From NCBI GenBank assembly GCA_030447045.1, contig JAUJMB010000023.1, positions 1 through 15,444 on the forward strand: DNA of 15,444 nt, written 5' to 3'. The position numbers and the translations under genes are program-made. This stretch comes from Rubrobacteraceae bacterium (lineage in GTDB: Bacteria; Actinomycetota; Rubrobacteria; Rubrobacterales; Rubrobacteraceae). Of the stretch, positions 1 through 8,493 are shown one piece after another; the first letter of the stretch is position 1, and every line of letters begins with the position of its first letter. The notes under the pieces are model-generated. The model ran no database searches, was not told the DNA's origin, and was given only the letters and a program-made list of their open reading frames with translations.

Positions 1-142
1 CGCACAGGATCTGCTCCAGAAACCTCTCCGGGATGCGCTGCAGGCGCGCGATCTCCGCCACGCCTAAGGGGCCTTCGTGGCCGCTGATCGCGATCTCCAC
101 CAACGCCCTTACCGCGTATTTGCTCTTCTGGGTAAGCCTCAA
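1..142 (-). CDS. Rrf2-family transcriptional regulator, N-terminal part (cut by window edge)
   Basis: The first 47 codons of a minus-strand gene that continues past the left edge. The translation begins MRLTQKSKYAVRALVEIAIS and continues through GVAEIARLQRIPERFLEQIL. This matches the N-terminal winged helix of Rrf2/IscR regulators, including the conserved KxxYAVRAL opening and the xxIPxxFLEQIL recognition-helix region. The start is TTG at 140-142, preceded by AGGTGG about ten bases upstream; upstream GTG codons run straight into a stop. The cysteines that hold an Fe-S cluster in some members would lie beyond the window, so the effector is unknown. It is downstream of phoU on the same strand but separated by 160 nt containing hairpins and its own -10-like box, so it is probably a separate transcript. 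Confidence 0.85.
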   Translation of the reverse strand, partial: MRLTQKSKYAVRALVEIAISGHEGPLGVAEIARLQRIPERFLEQILC

Positions 143-180
143 GACACAACACCACCTGCTTGCGAAACGTATTACGCTGG

Positions 181-186
181 ATTGTA
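181..186 (-). promoter_or_regulatory. Possible -10 box for the Rrf2-family gene
   Basis: On the minus strand TACAAT lies 38 nt before the TTG start. No convincing -35 hexamer is present at 17 nt spacing, so this is a weak call. Confidence 0.3.
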
Positions 187-228
187 GCAGACGCCCGTTA
201 GGTCGGTCCGTTATCAGACGCCGCGGGC

Positions 229-244
229 GCCCCGCCTGAGGGGC
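229..244. terminator. Small GC hairpin between phoU and the Rrf2 gene
   Basis: GCCCC (229-233) pairs with GGGGC (240-244) around a 6-nt loop. A short T-run follows on the plus strand and no U-tract follows on the minus strand. It may be a weak terminator or incidental in GC-rich DNA. Confidence 0.2.
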
Positions 245-282
245 TTTGGCCGGGAGGATCGAGCGGGATGGGCCGTCGGACC

Positions 283-300
283 AGAGGCTATCTGGCCTCT
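283..300 (-). terminator. Hairpin directly after phoU
   Basis: AGAGGC (283-288) and GCCTCT (295-300) pair around 6 nt, starting 2 nt past the phoU stop. An alternative pairing CCAGA/TCTGG overlaps it. There is no U-tract, so it is at most a weak end of the pst operon. Confidence 0.35.
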
Positions 301-302
301 TA

Positions 303-998
303 TCAGTCGTCGCGGTTTATGTCCCTCTCCATGTACTGGCGCATGGCGTCCTCTATCCGTTGGCCGGTGACGAGAAAGACGGTGCTGCCGCCGATGTCGA
401 CGCCGTGGTCGGCGATGCGTTCGAGGTAGTGGACCATGAGGGCGGCCCGCATCCGCCACTCGGGGGCGCCGGCGCCGGAGTCGGAGGGGTTGGCGATAAG
501 GTTCATCGCCTCGGAGTAGAGGAGGTCCACCTTGTCGTCCTTGGCCTGGAGGTCGCGCGCGCTGTCTATGTCCCGGTTCTCGAAGATGTCGAGGCCCTCG
601 TTAAAGATGTTCCGCGCCGTTCGGGCCATCTCCACCAGGGCGGCTTCTAGGTCCTCGTCCCGCTCGGCGCCGGCCGTCTCGGCCAGGGCGTGGCAGATGT
701 GCTCCGAGAGGGCGCCGGAGCGCACCAGGTGGTTCGTCACGGACTGGACGGTGTAGAGGAGCCTGAGGTCGCCCGCGACCGGGGCCTGGCGGGCCTGCAG
801 GACCATGGAGTCCCGGTCGATCTCGGCCCCGCGCGCCTTGTAGCGGAGGTCCACCCCGAGCTCGCGCGCGGCGAGCTCCTCGTCGCCCGTCTCCATCGCC
901 TTGACCATGTTCTCCAGCGAGGCCCCGACCTCCCTGCCGAGGTCGAGCACCTCGCCGACGAGGGAGTCGAGCTCCTGCTGAAAGCTCTCCCTGGGCAT
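303..998 (-). CDS. phoU: Phosphate signalling regulator PhoU
   Basis: A 231-aa PhoU, the cytoplasmic regulator that links the Pst transporter to the PhoR/PhoP-type two-component system and restrains phosphate uptake when phosphate is plentiful. The family is a duplicated three-helix bundle. The second half carries the canonical metal motif, LERIADHGVDIG at about residues 192-203 (E193, D197). In the first half the equivalent stretch, LVRSGALSEHI at 91-101, has lost both acidic residues (V92 and A96 where E and D are expected), so one metal site looks degenerate. The length is normal. The ATG at 996-998 is only 3 nt after the pstB stop, with no strong ribosome binding site, which suggests translational coupling. 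It is the last gene of the pst operon. Confidence 0.95.
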   Translation of the reverse strand: MPRESFQQELDSLVGEVLDLGREVGASLENMVKAMETGDEELAARELGVDLRYKARGAEIDRDSMVLQARQAPVAGDLRLLYTVQSVTNHLVRSGALSEHICHALAETAGAERDEDLEAALVEMARTARNIFNEGLDIFENRDIDSARDLQAKDDKVDLLYSEAMNLIANPSDSGAGAPEWRMRAALMVHYLERIADHGVDIGGSTVFLVTGQRIEDAMRQYMERDINRDD

Positions 999-1001
999 CG
1001 G

Positions 1002-1868
1002 CTAGCCGAACCGTCCCGTGACGTAGTCCTCCGTCTCCTTGCGCTCGGGGTTCGAGAAGATCTTCTCCGTGTCGTCGAACTCCCAGAGCCGCCCCGGGTC
1101 GCCCATGTTCACTATGTAGAAAAAGCCCGTAAAGTCCGAGATGCGCGCCGCCTGCTGCATGTTGTGCGTAACGATCACGACCGTGTAGCTCTTCTTCAGC
1201 TCGGCCATGGTGTCCTCGATCTTCTGGGTCGAGACCGGGTCGAGGGCCGAAGCCGGCTCGTCCATCAGGATGACCTCGGGCTCCACCGCCAGGGTCCTCG
1301 CGATGCACAAACGCTGCTGCTGGCCGCCAGAGAGGCTGTAGCCGCTCTCCTTCAGGCGGTCCTTCACCTCGTCCCAGAGGGCCGCCTGGCGCAGACTACG
1401 CTCCACCAGCTCGTCGAGGTCGCCGCGGAAGCCGTTGATCTTGGCGCCCCAGGCCACGTTGTCGTAGATGGACTTCGAGAAGGGGTTCGGCTTCTGGAAG
1501 ACCATGCCGACGCGGCGCCGGATCACGACGGGGTCCGAATCCTTGGCGTAGATGTCCTGCTCCCCGAGCGTGACGCTGCCCTCGGCCCGCGCCCCGGGGA
1601 TGACCTCGTGCATCCGGTTCAGGCAGCGGATGTACGTGCTCTTCCCGCAGCCCGAGGGGCCTATGAGCGCCGTCACCTTGTTGGCCTGAATGTTCATGCT
1701 GACGTCGGTGACGGCCTTGAAAGAGCCGTAGAACGCGGAGAGGTCCCCTACCTTCATGCCCAGAGTGGAACCGTCGCCCGGGGAGGCGCCGCCCCCCCGC
1801 TTCACCTCTCTGCGCTCCTCGGAAACCTCGGACACCCTGCGACCCTCCCTGGTCTTCTGAAACTCCAC
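1002..1868 (-). CDS. pstB: Phosphate ABC transporter ATP-binding protein PstB
   Basis: The ATPase that powers phosphate import through PstC/PstA. With the 288-aa reading the motifs are Walker [10 protein letters not shown] at 70-78, Q-loop FQKPNPF at 124-130, signature LSGGQQQR at 179-186, Walker B VILMDEP at 199-205 and the switch histidine at 235. The substrate-specific PstB wording CLNRM and [15 protein letters not shown] is clear. The conserved domain begins near residue 38, so there is a roughly 37-residue charged N-terminal extension. I keep the GTG at 1866-1868, preceded by GAGGGAAAGG. A GTG at 1833-1835 with GGGAGG about ten nt upstream is equally plausible, and an ATG at 1755-1757 would give the usual length of about 251 aa but lacks a ribosome binding site. 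It lies 36 nt after pstA and 3 nt before phoU. Confidence 0.95.
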   Translation of the reverse strand: MEFQKTREGRRVSEVSEERREVKRGGGASPGDGSTLGMKVGDLSAFYGSFKAVTDVSMNIQANKVTALIGPSGCGKSTYIRCLNRMHEVIPGARAEGSVTLGEQDIYAKDSDPVVIRRRVGMVFQKPNPFSKSIYDNVAWGAKINGFRGDLDELVERSLRQAALWDEVKDRLKESGYSLSGGQQQRLCIARTLAVEPEVILMDEPASALDPVSTQKIEDTMAELKKSYTVVIVTHNMQQAARISDFTGFFYIVNMGDPGRLWEFDDTEKIFSNPERKETEDYVTGRFG

Positions 1869-1904
1869 TAGGCTAACACCTTTCCCTCGCGTGTGGGCGT
1901 ACCC

Positions 1905-2828
1905 TCAGCTACGCCTCTGATACCTGTTACGCAGCACTATCGCCACGGAGTTCGCGACGAGCAGCACCGCCATGATCACCACAATTCCGGCCGCGGCGGA
2001 GTCCTGGAAGACCTGCTGCGGGCGGCTGATCCAGTCGTATATCTGCGTGGGCAGAGCCATGTAGCCGTCGAGCGGGCCGGCGGTAGCGTAGGTCTGGTAG
2101 AGGGCCACGCCGACGACCAGGATCGGGGCCGCCTCCCCTATCGCCCTTGAGAGCGCCAGGATGATGCCCGTAAGAGCGCCGGGCAGCGCCATCGGGAGCA
2201 GGTGGCTCCGGATCACCTCCCACTTGGTAGCCCCGAGCGCGTAGCCGCCCTCCCTGATGGCCCGCGGGATGGCCCGCAGCGCCTCCCTGGTGGCGACGAT
2301 GATGACCGGCAGGATCAGCAAACTCAACGTCAGCGCGCCCGAGAGGACGCTCGCCCCACCGGTCACCGGCGCCAGCAACTGCACGAAGATGCCAAGCCCG
2401 AGCAGACCGTAGATGACCGAAGGCACCCCGGCGAGGTTCGAGATGTTGACCTCGATGATCCGGTTGAAGCGCGTATCCTCGGCGTACTCTTCGAGGTAAA
2501 CCGCGGCCCCCAGCCCGAGCGGCACGCTGATCAGGAACGTCAGGCCGAGAAGCCACAGCGAGCCCACGAGCGCCGGGTAGATCCCGCCGTTCTCAGGGAA
2601 GATCTGGGACGGGAAGCTCGTCAGGAAGCCCGGGCTCAGCATGCCGGAGCCGTCCCTGGCCACGTCCACCAGCAGCACCGCCAGCACGACGACGCCGACC
2701 AGCGCCGCCGCCGTCACGATCACGGTGAAGACCCGGTCGAAGCCGTAGCGGGCGGCCATGTTCGCCTTGAAGTCCGTCCCCGCGGCCCCCTCTTGCGGCC
2801 TCTCCACCTGCTTGCCTGCCCGCGCCAC
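1905..2828 (-). CDS. pstA: Phosphate ABC transporter permease PstA
   Basis: A 307-aa inner-membrane permease, one half of the phosphate channel. After a roughly 30-residue cytoplasmic tail come about six hydrophobic segments, starting with FTVIVTAAALVGVVVLAVLL. The cytoplasmic EAA loop that contacts PstB is seen in EALRAIPRAIREGGYALGAT followed by a G-x-IL segment. Other PstA hallmarks are LEEYAED and NLAGVPSVIYGLLGL. The GTG start (2826-2828) shares its G with the TAG stop of pstC on the minus strand (TAGTG), a one-base overlap typical of coupled translation of subunits made in equal amounts. Length and domain order are ordinary. Confidence 0.95.
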   Translation of the reverse strand: MARAGKQVERPQEGAAGTDFKANMAARYGFDRVFTVIVTAAALVGVVVLAVLLVDVARDGSGMLSPGFLTSFPSQIFPENGGIYPALVGSLWLLGLTFLISVPLGLGAAVYLEEYAEDTRFNRIIEVNISNLAGVPSVIYGLLGLGIFVQLLAPVTGGASVLSGALTLSLLILPVIIVATREALRAIPRAIREGGYALGATKWEVIRSHLLPMALPGALTGIILALSRAIGEAAPILVVGVALYQTYATAGPLDGYMALPTQIYDWISRPQQVFQDSAAAGIVVIMAVLLVANSVAIVLRNRYQRRS

Positions 2829-3760
2829 TAGTAGATCTCCCTGAATCGCCGGACAAACCAGTAGCTGACGAGGTTGAGGGCCAGGGTCATGAGGAACAGC
2901 GCCGACCCGACCGCGAAGATGGACTTGAAGGCCACCGACCCGCGCGGCGTCTCGCCGCCCACCACCTGCACGATGTAAGCCGTCATCGCCTGCATGCCCT
3001 CGAGGGGGCTCCCGAGCCAGTTCGCCTGGGCGCCCATCGCGATGGTCACGATCATGGTCTCCCCGATGGCCCGCGAGACCCCGAGGATCACCGCCGCCAC
3101 TATCCCCGAGAGCGCCGCCGGTATCACGATCTTCGTGGCCGTCTCGCGCCGGGTCGCGCCGAGCGCGTAGGCGCCCTCCCGCAGACTACGCGGCACGGCG
3201 TAGATGGCGTCCTCGCTGACGGAGGCCACGGTGGGAACGATCATGACGCCCATGATGAGCCCGGCGGAGAGCGCGTTGAAGGAGCCCATGCCGGGGAAGA
3301 AGTTGTCCCTGAAGAAAGGGGTTATGAACGTCAGGGCGAAGTACCCGTAGACCACGGTGGGCACGCCGGCCAGGATCTCGAGCGCCGGCTTGAGCCACCG
3401 CCTCAGGCCGTTCGGAGCGTACTCGCTCAGGTAGACGGCCGTGAGCAGCCCCACCGGGAGCGCCACGGCTATGGCTATGAGGGTCGCCATGACCGTCCCG
3501 TACACGAGCGGCAGGACGCCGAACTCGCCCCGCGAGGGCACCCACCGCGTCGAGGTCAGGAACTCCCAGACGGAGACGTCGAGAAAGAACCGGACGGTTT
3601 CCTCAAAGAGGACGACGACGATCCCGACCGTGGTGAAGATAGACAGGTAGGCGCAGGCCGCGAGCAGAAACTTCACCACCCGCTCCCTAACCTCTCGGGT
3701 GCGGCTGTTGCGCTGCCAGTCGCCCTCCCCGGACCTCGCCCCTTGCGTCCTAACGGCCAA
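2828..3760 (-). CDS. pstC: Phosphate ABC transporter permease PstC
   Basis: The second permease half of the Pst channel. It has about six membrane segments, the periplasmic/linker region typical of PstC, the motif [25 protein letters not shown], and an EAA loop [20 protein letters not shown] that docks on PstB. The frame is open to a TTG at 3818-3820 (330 aa), but that codon has no ribosome binding site. I prefer the TTG at 3758-3760, which has GGAGG nine nt upstream and gives 310 aa, the usual family length. It overlaps pstA by one base. The gap to pstS holds a promoter-like pair and a hairpin, so PstC may be made at a different level from PstS. Confidence 0.93.
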   Translation of the reverse strand: MAVRTQGARSGEGDWQRNSRTREVRERVVKFLLAACAYLSIFTTVGIVVVLFEETVRFFLDVSVWEFLTSTRWVPSRGEFGVLPLVYGTVMATLIAIAVALPVGLLTAVYLSEYAPNGLRRWLKPALEILAGVPTVVYGYFALTFITPFFRDNFFPGMGSFNALSAGLIMGVMIVPTVASVSEDAIYAVPRSLREGAYALGATRRETATKIVIPAALSGIVAAVILGVSRAIGETMIVTIAMGAQANWLGSPLEGMQAMTAYIVQVVGGETPRGSVAFKSIFAVGSALFLMTLALNLVSYWFVRRFREIY

Positions 3761-3833
3761 TCTCCTATCCCTCCAGCATCTCTTGCCTACGCCCAACAAG
3801 TGTCGATAGAACCCGAACAAATACGCAGGACGA

Positions 3834-3856
3834 GGGGCCGGTGATGAGCCGGCCCC
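3834..3856 (-). terminator. Hairpin between pstS and pstC (possible partial terminator or mRNA stabiliser)
   Basis: GGGGCCGG (3834-3841) pairs perfectly with CCGGCCCC (3849-3856) around a 7-nt loop. On the minus strand it is followed by a mixed T-rich stretch (TCGTCCTGCGTATTTGTT), not a clean U-tract. Stem-loops after the binding-protein gene commonly make that product more abundant than the permeases, and this position fits such a role. The function is inferred. Confidence 0.5.
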
Positions 3857-3870
3857 CGTCGATAGTCGCT

Positions 3871-3900
3871 ATTTTAACAACTCGTAGCAACTTGTGACAA
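3871..3900 (-). promoter_or_regulatory. Possible internal promoter for pstCAB-phoU
   Basis: On the minus strand TTGTCA (3895-3900) and TAAAAT (3871-3876) are separated by 18 nt, each one mismatch from the sigma-70 consensus. They begin immediately after the pstS stop. Expected transcription would start just before the hairpin at 3834-3856. Confidence 0.45.
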
Positions 3901-3904
3901 ACCC

Positions 3905-4933
3905 CTACTGCGCCTGCTCCAGCGCCGCCTCCAGGTCGCCGCCCTTGGGCTCGCCCTCCGCGGTGAACACGGTGCCGGTGGTGCGGTCCTCGTACTGCTT
4001 GCGTGCCTCCTCCGCCAGGCCGGTGGTCAGGGGGACGTACTTCGCCGCCTCCACGAGCCGGTCGAGGTTCCCTTCGGAGAGGTAGAAGTCCACGAACGGC
4101 CCGACCGCGTCGTTGTTCTTGAGGGCCTTCGTGCTCACGTAGATGAACAGCGGGCGGGAGAGCAGGTACTCGCCGGAGCGGATGGTCTCCGTGCTCGGCG
4201 AGACCCCGTCGATGGAGAGCGCCTTCAGCTTGTCCTGGTTGTTCTCGTAGTAGGAGAAGCCGAAGTACCCGAGGGCGTTCTGGTCGCCGGAGACGCCCTG
4301 GACGAGCACGTTGTCGTCCTCGCTCGTCTCGACGTCGGAGAGCCGGCTGGTCTCCTCCTCGTTCTGGACGATGGTCTCGTTAAAGAACTCGTAGGTACCG
4401 GACTCGGTGCCGGGGCCGTAGAGGCTGATCTCCTGGTCCGGCCACTCGGGGTTGACCTGGCTCCAGCGCGTGACCTTGTTCTCGGCGGCGGGCTCCCACA
4501 GCGTCTTCAGCTGCTCGGCCGTCACGTCCGTCGCGAAGTCGTTCTGCTCGTTGACCACCACGGAGATGCCGTCGAAGGCTACCGGGATCTCGATGAACTC
4601 CACCCCGTTCTCCTCGCACACCGGCACCTCCTCTGCCACGTCTATCGGCCTGGAGGCGTCGGAGATCTGGGTGTCGCCCTTGCAGAAGGCCTCGAAGCCG
4701 TCGCTGGTGCCCGCGCCGCCGACGCTGATGCGCGCCCCCCGGTTCTCCTGCGCGAACACCTCCGCCGCCGCCTGGGTTATAGGCTGGACCGTGCTCGACC
4801 CTTCGATGGAGATCTCGCCCGAGGCCTCTCCCCCGCCCTGGCTTCCCCCGCCGCCGCAGGCGGCAACCACGAGCGACAGGGCCAGCACCAGGGCCGCCCC
4901 CACGACGAGCCTCACACGCGAGATCCTACTCAA
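3905..4933 (-). CDS. pstS: Phosphate-binding lipoprotein PstS
   Basis: A 342-aa extracellular solute-binding lipoprotein that captures orthophosphate for PstCAB. The N-terminus has basic residues, a hydrophobic stretch and a lipobox VAAC with the lipidated cysteine at C26, followed by a Gly/Ser-rich linker. Phosphate-contact motifs are GSSTV (45-49), GAGTSDGFEAFCKGD (73-87), SDASR (91-95) and GPGTESGTYEFF (173-184). C84 and C106 could form a disulfide. The TTG start at 4931-4933 is supported by AGGAGG seven nt upstream. It is the first gene of the operon, behind a candidate PhoP box, so induction by phosphate starvation is expected. Confidence 0.96.
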   Translation of the reverse strand: MSRISRVRLVVGAALVLALSLVVAACGGGGSQGGGEASGEISIEGSSTVQPITQAAAEVFAQENRGARISVGGAGTSDGFEAFCKGDTQISDASRPIDVAEEVPVCEENGVEFIEIPVAFDGISVVVNEQNDFATDVTAEQLKTLWEPAAENKVTRWSQVNPEWPDQEISLYGPGTESGTYEFFNETIVQNEEETSRLSDVETSEDDNVLVQGVSGDQNALGYFGFSYYENNQDKLKALSIDGVSPSTETIRSGEYLLSRPLFIYVSTKALKNNDAVGPFVDFYLSEGNLDRLVEAAKYVPLTTGLAEEARKQYEDRTTGTVFTAEGEPKGGDLEAALEQAQ

Positions 4934-4989
4934 CCGACTTCCTCCTGGTCTCAGACGACAAAAGACTTCAGTCCGACTTCCAGGGCAGG

Positions 4990-5056
4990 ATCATATGGGA
5001 TCGAGGCCCCGATTTAGTTGCAGTTACGTAAACTCCGCGCTAAATCGAGGTTAAAC
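4990..5056 (-). promoter_or_regulatory. Candidate phosphate-responsive promoter of pstS (PHO-box-like repeats plus -10)
   Basis: On the minus strand TATGAT (4990-4995) is a good -10 box, about 57 nt before the pstS start, with no recognisable -35. Upstream are three related units, GTTTAACCTCG (5046-5056), ATTTAGCGCGG (5035-5045) and GTTTACGTAAC (5023-5033). They repeat every 11-12 nt, as PhoB/PhoP boxes do. A weak -35 with an upstream direct-repeat array is what an activator-dependent promoter looks like. Assignment to PhoP is inference. Confidence 0.5.
5010..5047. repeat. 8-bp inverted repeat in the pstS upstream region
   Basis: CGATTTAG (5010-5017) and CTAAATCG (5040-5047) are perfect inverted copies separated by 22 nt, that is 30 bp centre to centre. 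They overlap the PHO-box-like array and could be a separate operator or a looped site. Confidence 0.45.
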
Positions 5057-5183
5057 GGGTTTCGGGCCGGTCAGCCCGTCAGCCTGCGAGGTTCTCCCGT
5101 CACCCGGCCTGCTCCCACGGACGTTCAACTCCGATGTTTTACGGTCCGGACGTGGGTCGGTCTTCCTCGTTTCCCTGTGGCGC

Positions 5184-5204
5184 GGGCGGGTTTGAAACCC
5201 GCCC
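5184..5204. repeat. Dispersed intergenic palindrome, copy 1
   Basis: GGGCGGGTTT and AAACCCGCCC are perfect arms around a single G at 5194. The same core recurs at 11236-11256 and in degraded form at 12863-12882. It lies in the guaA-pstS gap. Apart from this palindrome and the pstS control region, 5057-5261 shows no credible gene. A short imperfect hairpin at 5242-5260 follows guaA. Confidence 0.75.
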
Positions 5205-5261
5205 CAGACGCGTCCATCAAGGGGCGCGCCTATATTGCTCTGTCAGGCTGGGATGCTGACC

Positions 5262-6782
<1,521 letters not shown>

Positions 6783-6785
6783 GGC

Positions 6786-7946
6786 TTACTTGCCCATCCC
6801 GACGCGCTGGGCGCCCTGCTCGGACTTGCCCTCCGTGGCGAGCGAGGGCGCGAACATCACCTCGGCCTTCTGGAACTCCTTTATGTTCTGGTAGCCGGTC
6901 GTCGCCATGCTCGTCCTGAGCGCGCCCATGAGGTTGAGGGTCCCGTCGTTCTCGCGGGCCGGGCCGACGAGGATCTCCTCTATGCTCCCGGAGACGCTGG
7001 TCTGGATGCGCGTCCCCCGCGGCAGCGTCGGGTGGAAGGTCGCCATGCCCCAGGAGTAGCCCCGGCCCGGCGCCTCCTCGGCCTTGGCGAAGGCGCTGCC
7101 GAGCATCACGGCGTCGGCGCCGCAGGTGATGGCCTTGGCGACCTCGCCGCCGGTGCGCATCCCGCCGTCCGCTATGACGTTGACGTACTCGCCGGTCTCC
7201 AGGTAGTGGCGCATCCGCGCGGCGGCGGCGTCGGAGACGGCGGTCGCCTGCGGCACCCCCACCCCGATGACGCCACGCGTCGTGCAGATCCTGCCGGGGC
7301 CCACGCCCACGAGGACGCCTACGGCCCCGGTCCGCATGAGGTGCAGCGCCGTCGAGTAGCTCGCGCAGCCGCCGACCACGACGGGCACGTTCAGGGATGG
7401 CACGAACTCCATCAGGTTCAGGGGCTTGACCGTCCGGGAGACGTGCTCGGCGGAGACGACGGTGCCCTGGATCACGAGCACGTCCAGCCCCGCCTCTATG
7501 GCGGCCCCGTGGTAGCGCTCCACCCGCTGGGGCGTGAGGGAGGCGGCGGCTATGACGCCGCGGTCCTTTATCTCCTGCACGCGGCGGAAGATGAGCTCCT
7601 CTTTTATGGGCTCGGCGTAGAGCTCCTGCATGACGCGCGTGGCCTTGTGCTCCGGCAGGCTCGCTATCTCCTCGAAGACGGGGCCCGGGTCCTCGTAGCG
7701 CGTCTGCAAACCTTCGAGGTTCAGGACCGCGAGGCCGCCGAGGCCGCCGATGATGCCGGCCGTCGCCGGGTCAACGGCCGCGTCGAGCGCCGACGCGAGG
7801 CACGGCAGGTCCAGGTGCAGATCCCCCAGCGACCACGAGATGTCCACGTCCTCGGGGTCGCGGGTCCTGCGGCTCGGCACTATGGCGATCTCGTCCAGCC
7901 CGTAGGCCCGGCGGGCGGTCTTTCCTCGCCCGATCTCAATATCCAT
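6786..7946 (-). CDS. guaB3: GuaB3-type IMP dehydrogenase-related protein
   Basis: A 386-aa TIM-barrel protein of the IMP dehydrogenase/GMP reductase superfamily, subfamily GuaB3, which lacks the paired CBS domains found inside classical GuaB. The catalytic-loop cysteine is C221 in [20 protein letters not shown], and the IMP-phosphate-binding [10 protein letters not shown] is at 259-268. The N-terminus [20 protein letters not shown] is typical of the actinobacterial subgroup and fixes the ATG at 7944-7946, with AAAGGAG 11 nt upstream. A longer frame to 7997 exists but would run into the leader hairpin. The family's activity varies: some members are reported to be true IMP dehydrogenases and others are unassigned. 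The location 3 nt before guaA argues for the GMP pathway. Confidence 0.9.
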   Translation of the reverse strand: MDIEIGRGKTARRAYGLDEIAIVPSRRTRDPEDVDISWSLGDLHLDLPCLASALDAAVDPATAGIIGGLGGLAVLNLEGLQTRYEDPGPVFEEIASLPEHKATRVMQELYAEPIKEELIFRRVQEIKDRGVIAAASLTPQRVERYHGAAIEAGLDVLVIQGTVVSAEHVSRTVKPLNLMEFVPSLNVPVVVGGCASYSTALHLMRTGAVGVLVGVGPGRICTTRGVIGVGVPQATAVSDAAAARMRHYLETGEYVNVIADGGMRTGGEVAKAITCGADAVMLGSAFAKAEEAPGRGYSWGMATFHPTLPRGTRIQTSVSGSIEEILVGPARENDGTLNLMGALRTSMATTGYQNIKEFQKAEVMFAPSLATEGKSEQGAQRVGMGK

Positions 7947-7987
7947 GGGAAACGGTGCTCCTTTCGGCTCTTCTAGGGCAAGCAAGA

Positions 7988-8021
7988 CGAGGCCCACGGG
8001 GTGAGTTCCCCGTGGGCCTCG
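7988..8021 (-). terminator. Strong leader hairpin upstream of guaB3 (attenuator or antisense terminator)
   Basis: CGAGGCCCACGGGG (7988-8001) pairs perfectly over 14 bp with CCCCGTGGGCCTCG (8008-8021), with a 6-nt loop. In the guaB3 direction it falls in the mRNA leader 42 nt before the ATG and is followed by TCTTGCTTG. On the plus strand it is followed by ATAAATTTTT, a textbook U-tract, although no plus-strand gene precedes it. Confidence 0.6.
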
Positions 8022-8056
8022 ATAAATTTTTCCGTCAACCGCTGCAAATCCAGTTT

Positions 8057-8086
8057 ATGCTACACCGCAACCGGCGCAGCGGTCAA
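8057..8086 (-). promoter_or_regulatory. Probable promoter of guaB3-guaA
   Basis: On the minus strand TTGACC (8081-8086) and TAGCAT (8057-8062) are 18 nt apart. Transcription starting near 8050 would give a roughly 105-nt leader containing the hairpin at 7988-8021. Confidence 0.55.
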
Positions 8087-8100
8087 GCAGCGTGCCTGCC

Positions 8101-8181
8101 CTAGACTACGCCAAGCAGAGCCAGCACCACGATCACGAGAATGACCACCACTATGATGGTGATTATGCTGTTGGTGTTCAT
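8101..8181 (-). CDS. Tiny single-span membrane peptide A (26 aa)
   Basis: An ORF of 26 codons beginning MNTNSIITIIVVVILVIVV and ending ALLGVV: a short polar head, then about 20 almost uninterrupted I/V/L residues. The ATG at 8179-8181 has GAGGAGG five nt upstream, a near-ideal ribosome binding site that would be unlikely by chance. It is the third of three consecutive tiny ORFs on this strand and resembles peptide B in its hydrophobic core and LLGVV ending. I do not recognise a named family. A single transmembrane helix acting as a regulator of a membrane protein, a stress peptide or a type I toxin-like peptide are all possible. Its stop is 15 nt before the guaB3 -35 box. Confidence 0.65.
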   Translation of the reverse strand: MNTNSIITIIVVVILVIVVLALLGVV

Positions 8182-8257
8182 GCGGCCTCCTCGGAGATCT
8201 CTCTGAACTTCGTTACCTCGCTACACGCCAGGGACCGACGTGGCAGTAAAATGACGC

Positions 8258-8344
8258 CTACACCACACCCAACAGCCTGAGCAGTACTATTACCAAGATA
8301 ATGACCACTAGGATCGTGATGATCCCGCCTACTCCTCCCCGCAT
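8258..8344 (-). CDS. Tiny single-span membrane peptide B (28 aa)
   Basis: An ORF of 28 codons. It starts MRGGVGGIITILVVIILVIV and ends LLRLLGVV, so it has a Gly/Arg head followed by a membrane-length aliphatic helix. The ATG at 8342-8344 is preceded by GGGGAGG with seven nt spacing. It starts 25 nt after the stop of peptide C and 76 nt before peptide A, and shares the ILVIVxL core and LLGVV end with peptide A, so the two look like paralogues. The product is unidentified. The combination of strong ribosome binding site, matching length and matching composition is the evidence that it is a real gene. Confidence 0.65.
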   Translation of the reverse strand: MRGGVGGIITILVVIILVIVLLRLLGVV

Positions 8345-8369
8345 CTCCTCACCTCCCCTTTCGGAAACG

Positions 8370-8486
8370 CTATCCCAAGATGAACGGCAAACCGAGCACG
8401 ATCAACAGGACAACCACCAGAACAACGACCATTATGCCGAGTTCCCTGCCTATCTCTCCTCCCCTCTCCCTAGCCCGGCCTCCCAC
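8370..8486 (-). CDS. Tiny single-span membrane peptide C (20-38 aa, start uncertain)
   Basis: The hydrophobic part is MVVVLVVVLLIVLGLPFILG, read from the ATG at 8430-8432. Three starts are possible. First, that ATG gives 20 aa, with a modest AGGGA about ten nt upstream. Second, a non-standard ATA at 8451-8453 lies four nt after a perfect GGGGAGG and gives a Gly/Arg head like that of peptide B. Third, a GTG at 8484-8486, used in these coordinates, gives 38 aa and sits seven nt after a TATATT box, fitting a leaderless transcript. It is the first ORF of the three-peptide cluster, 74 nt downstream of the CD225-like gene. Function unknown. Confidence 0.5.
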   Translation of the reverse strand: MGGRARERGGEIGRELGIMVVVLVVVLLIVLGLPFILG

Positions 8487-8493
8487 TCGCGCC

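Noticed and set aside
690..1871. Long plus-strand open frame (about 393 codons) opposite phoU and pstB
   Set aside because: It lies wholly antisense to two well-supported genes, and long antisense frames are expected in GC-rich codon usage. The translation has no recognisable domain.
7947..8056. Purine riboswitch in the guaB3 leader
   Set aside because: I could not find the three-way-junction core sequences of the known purine riboswitch class; only a single long hairpin is evident.
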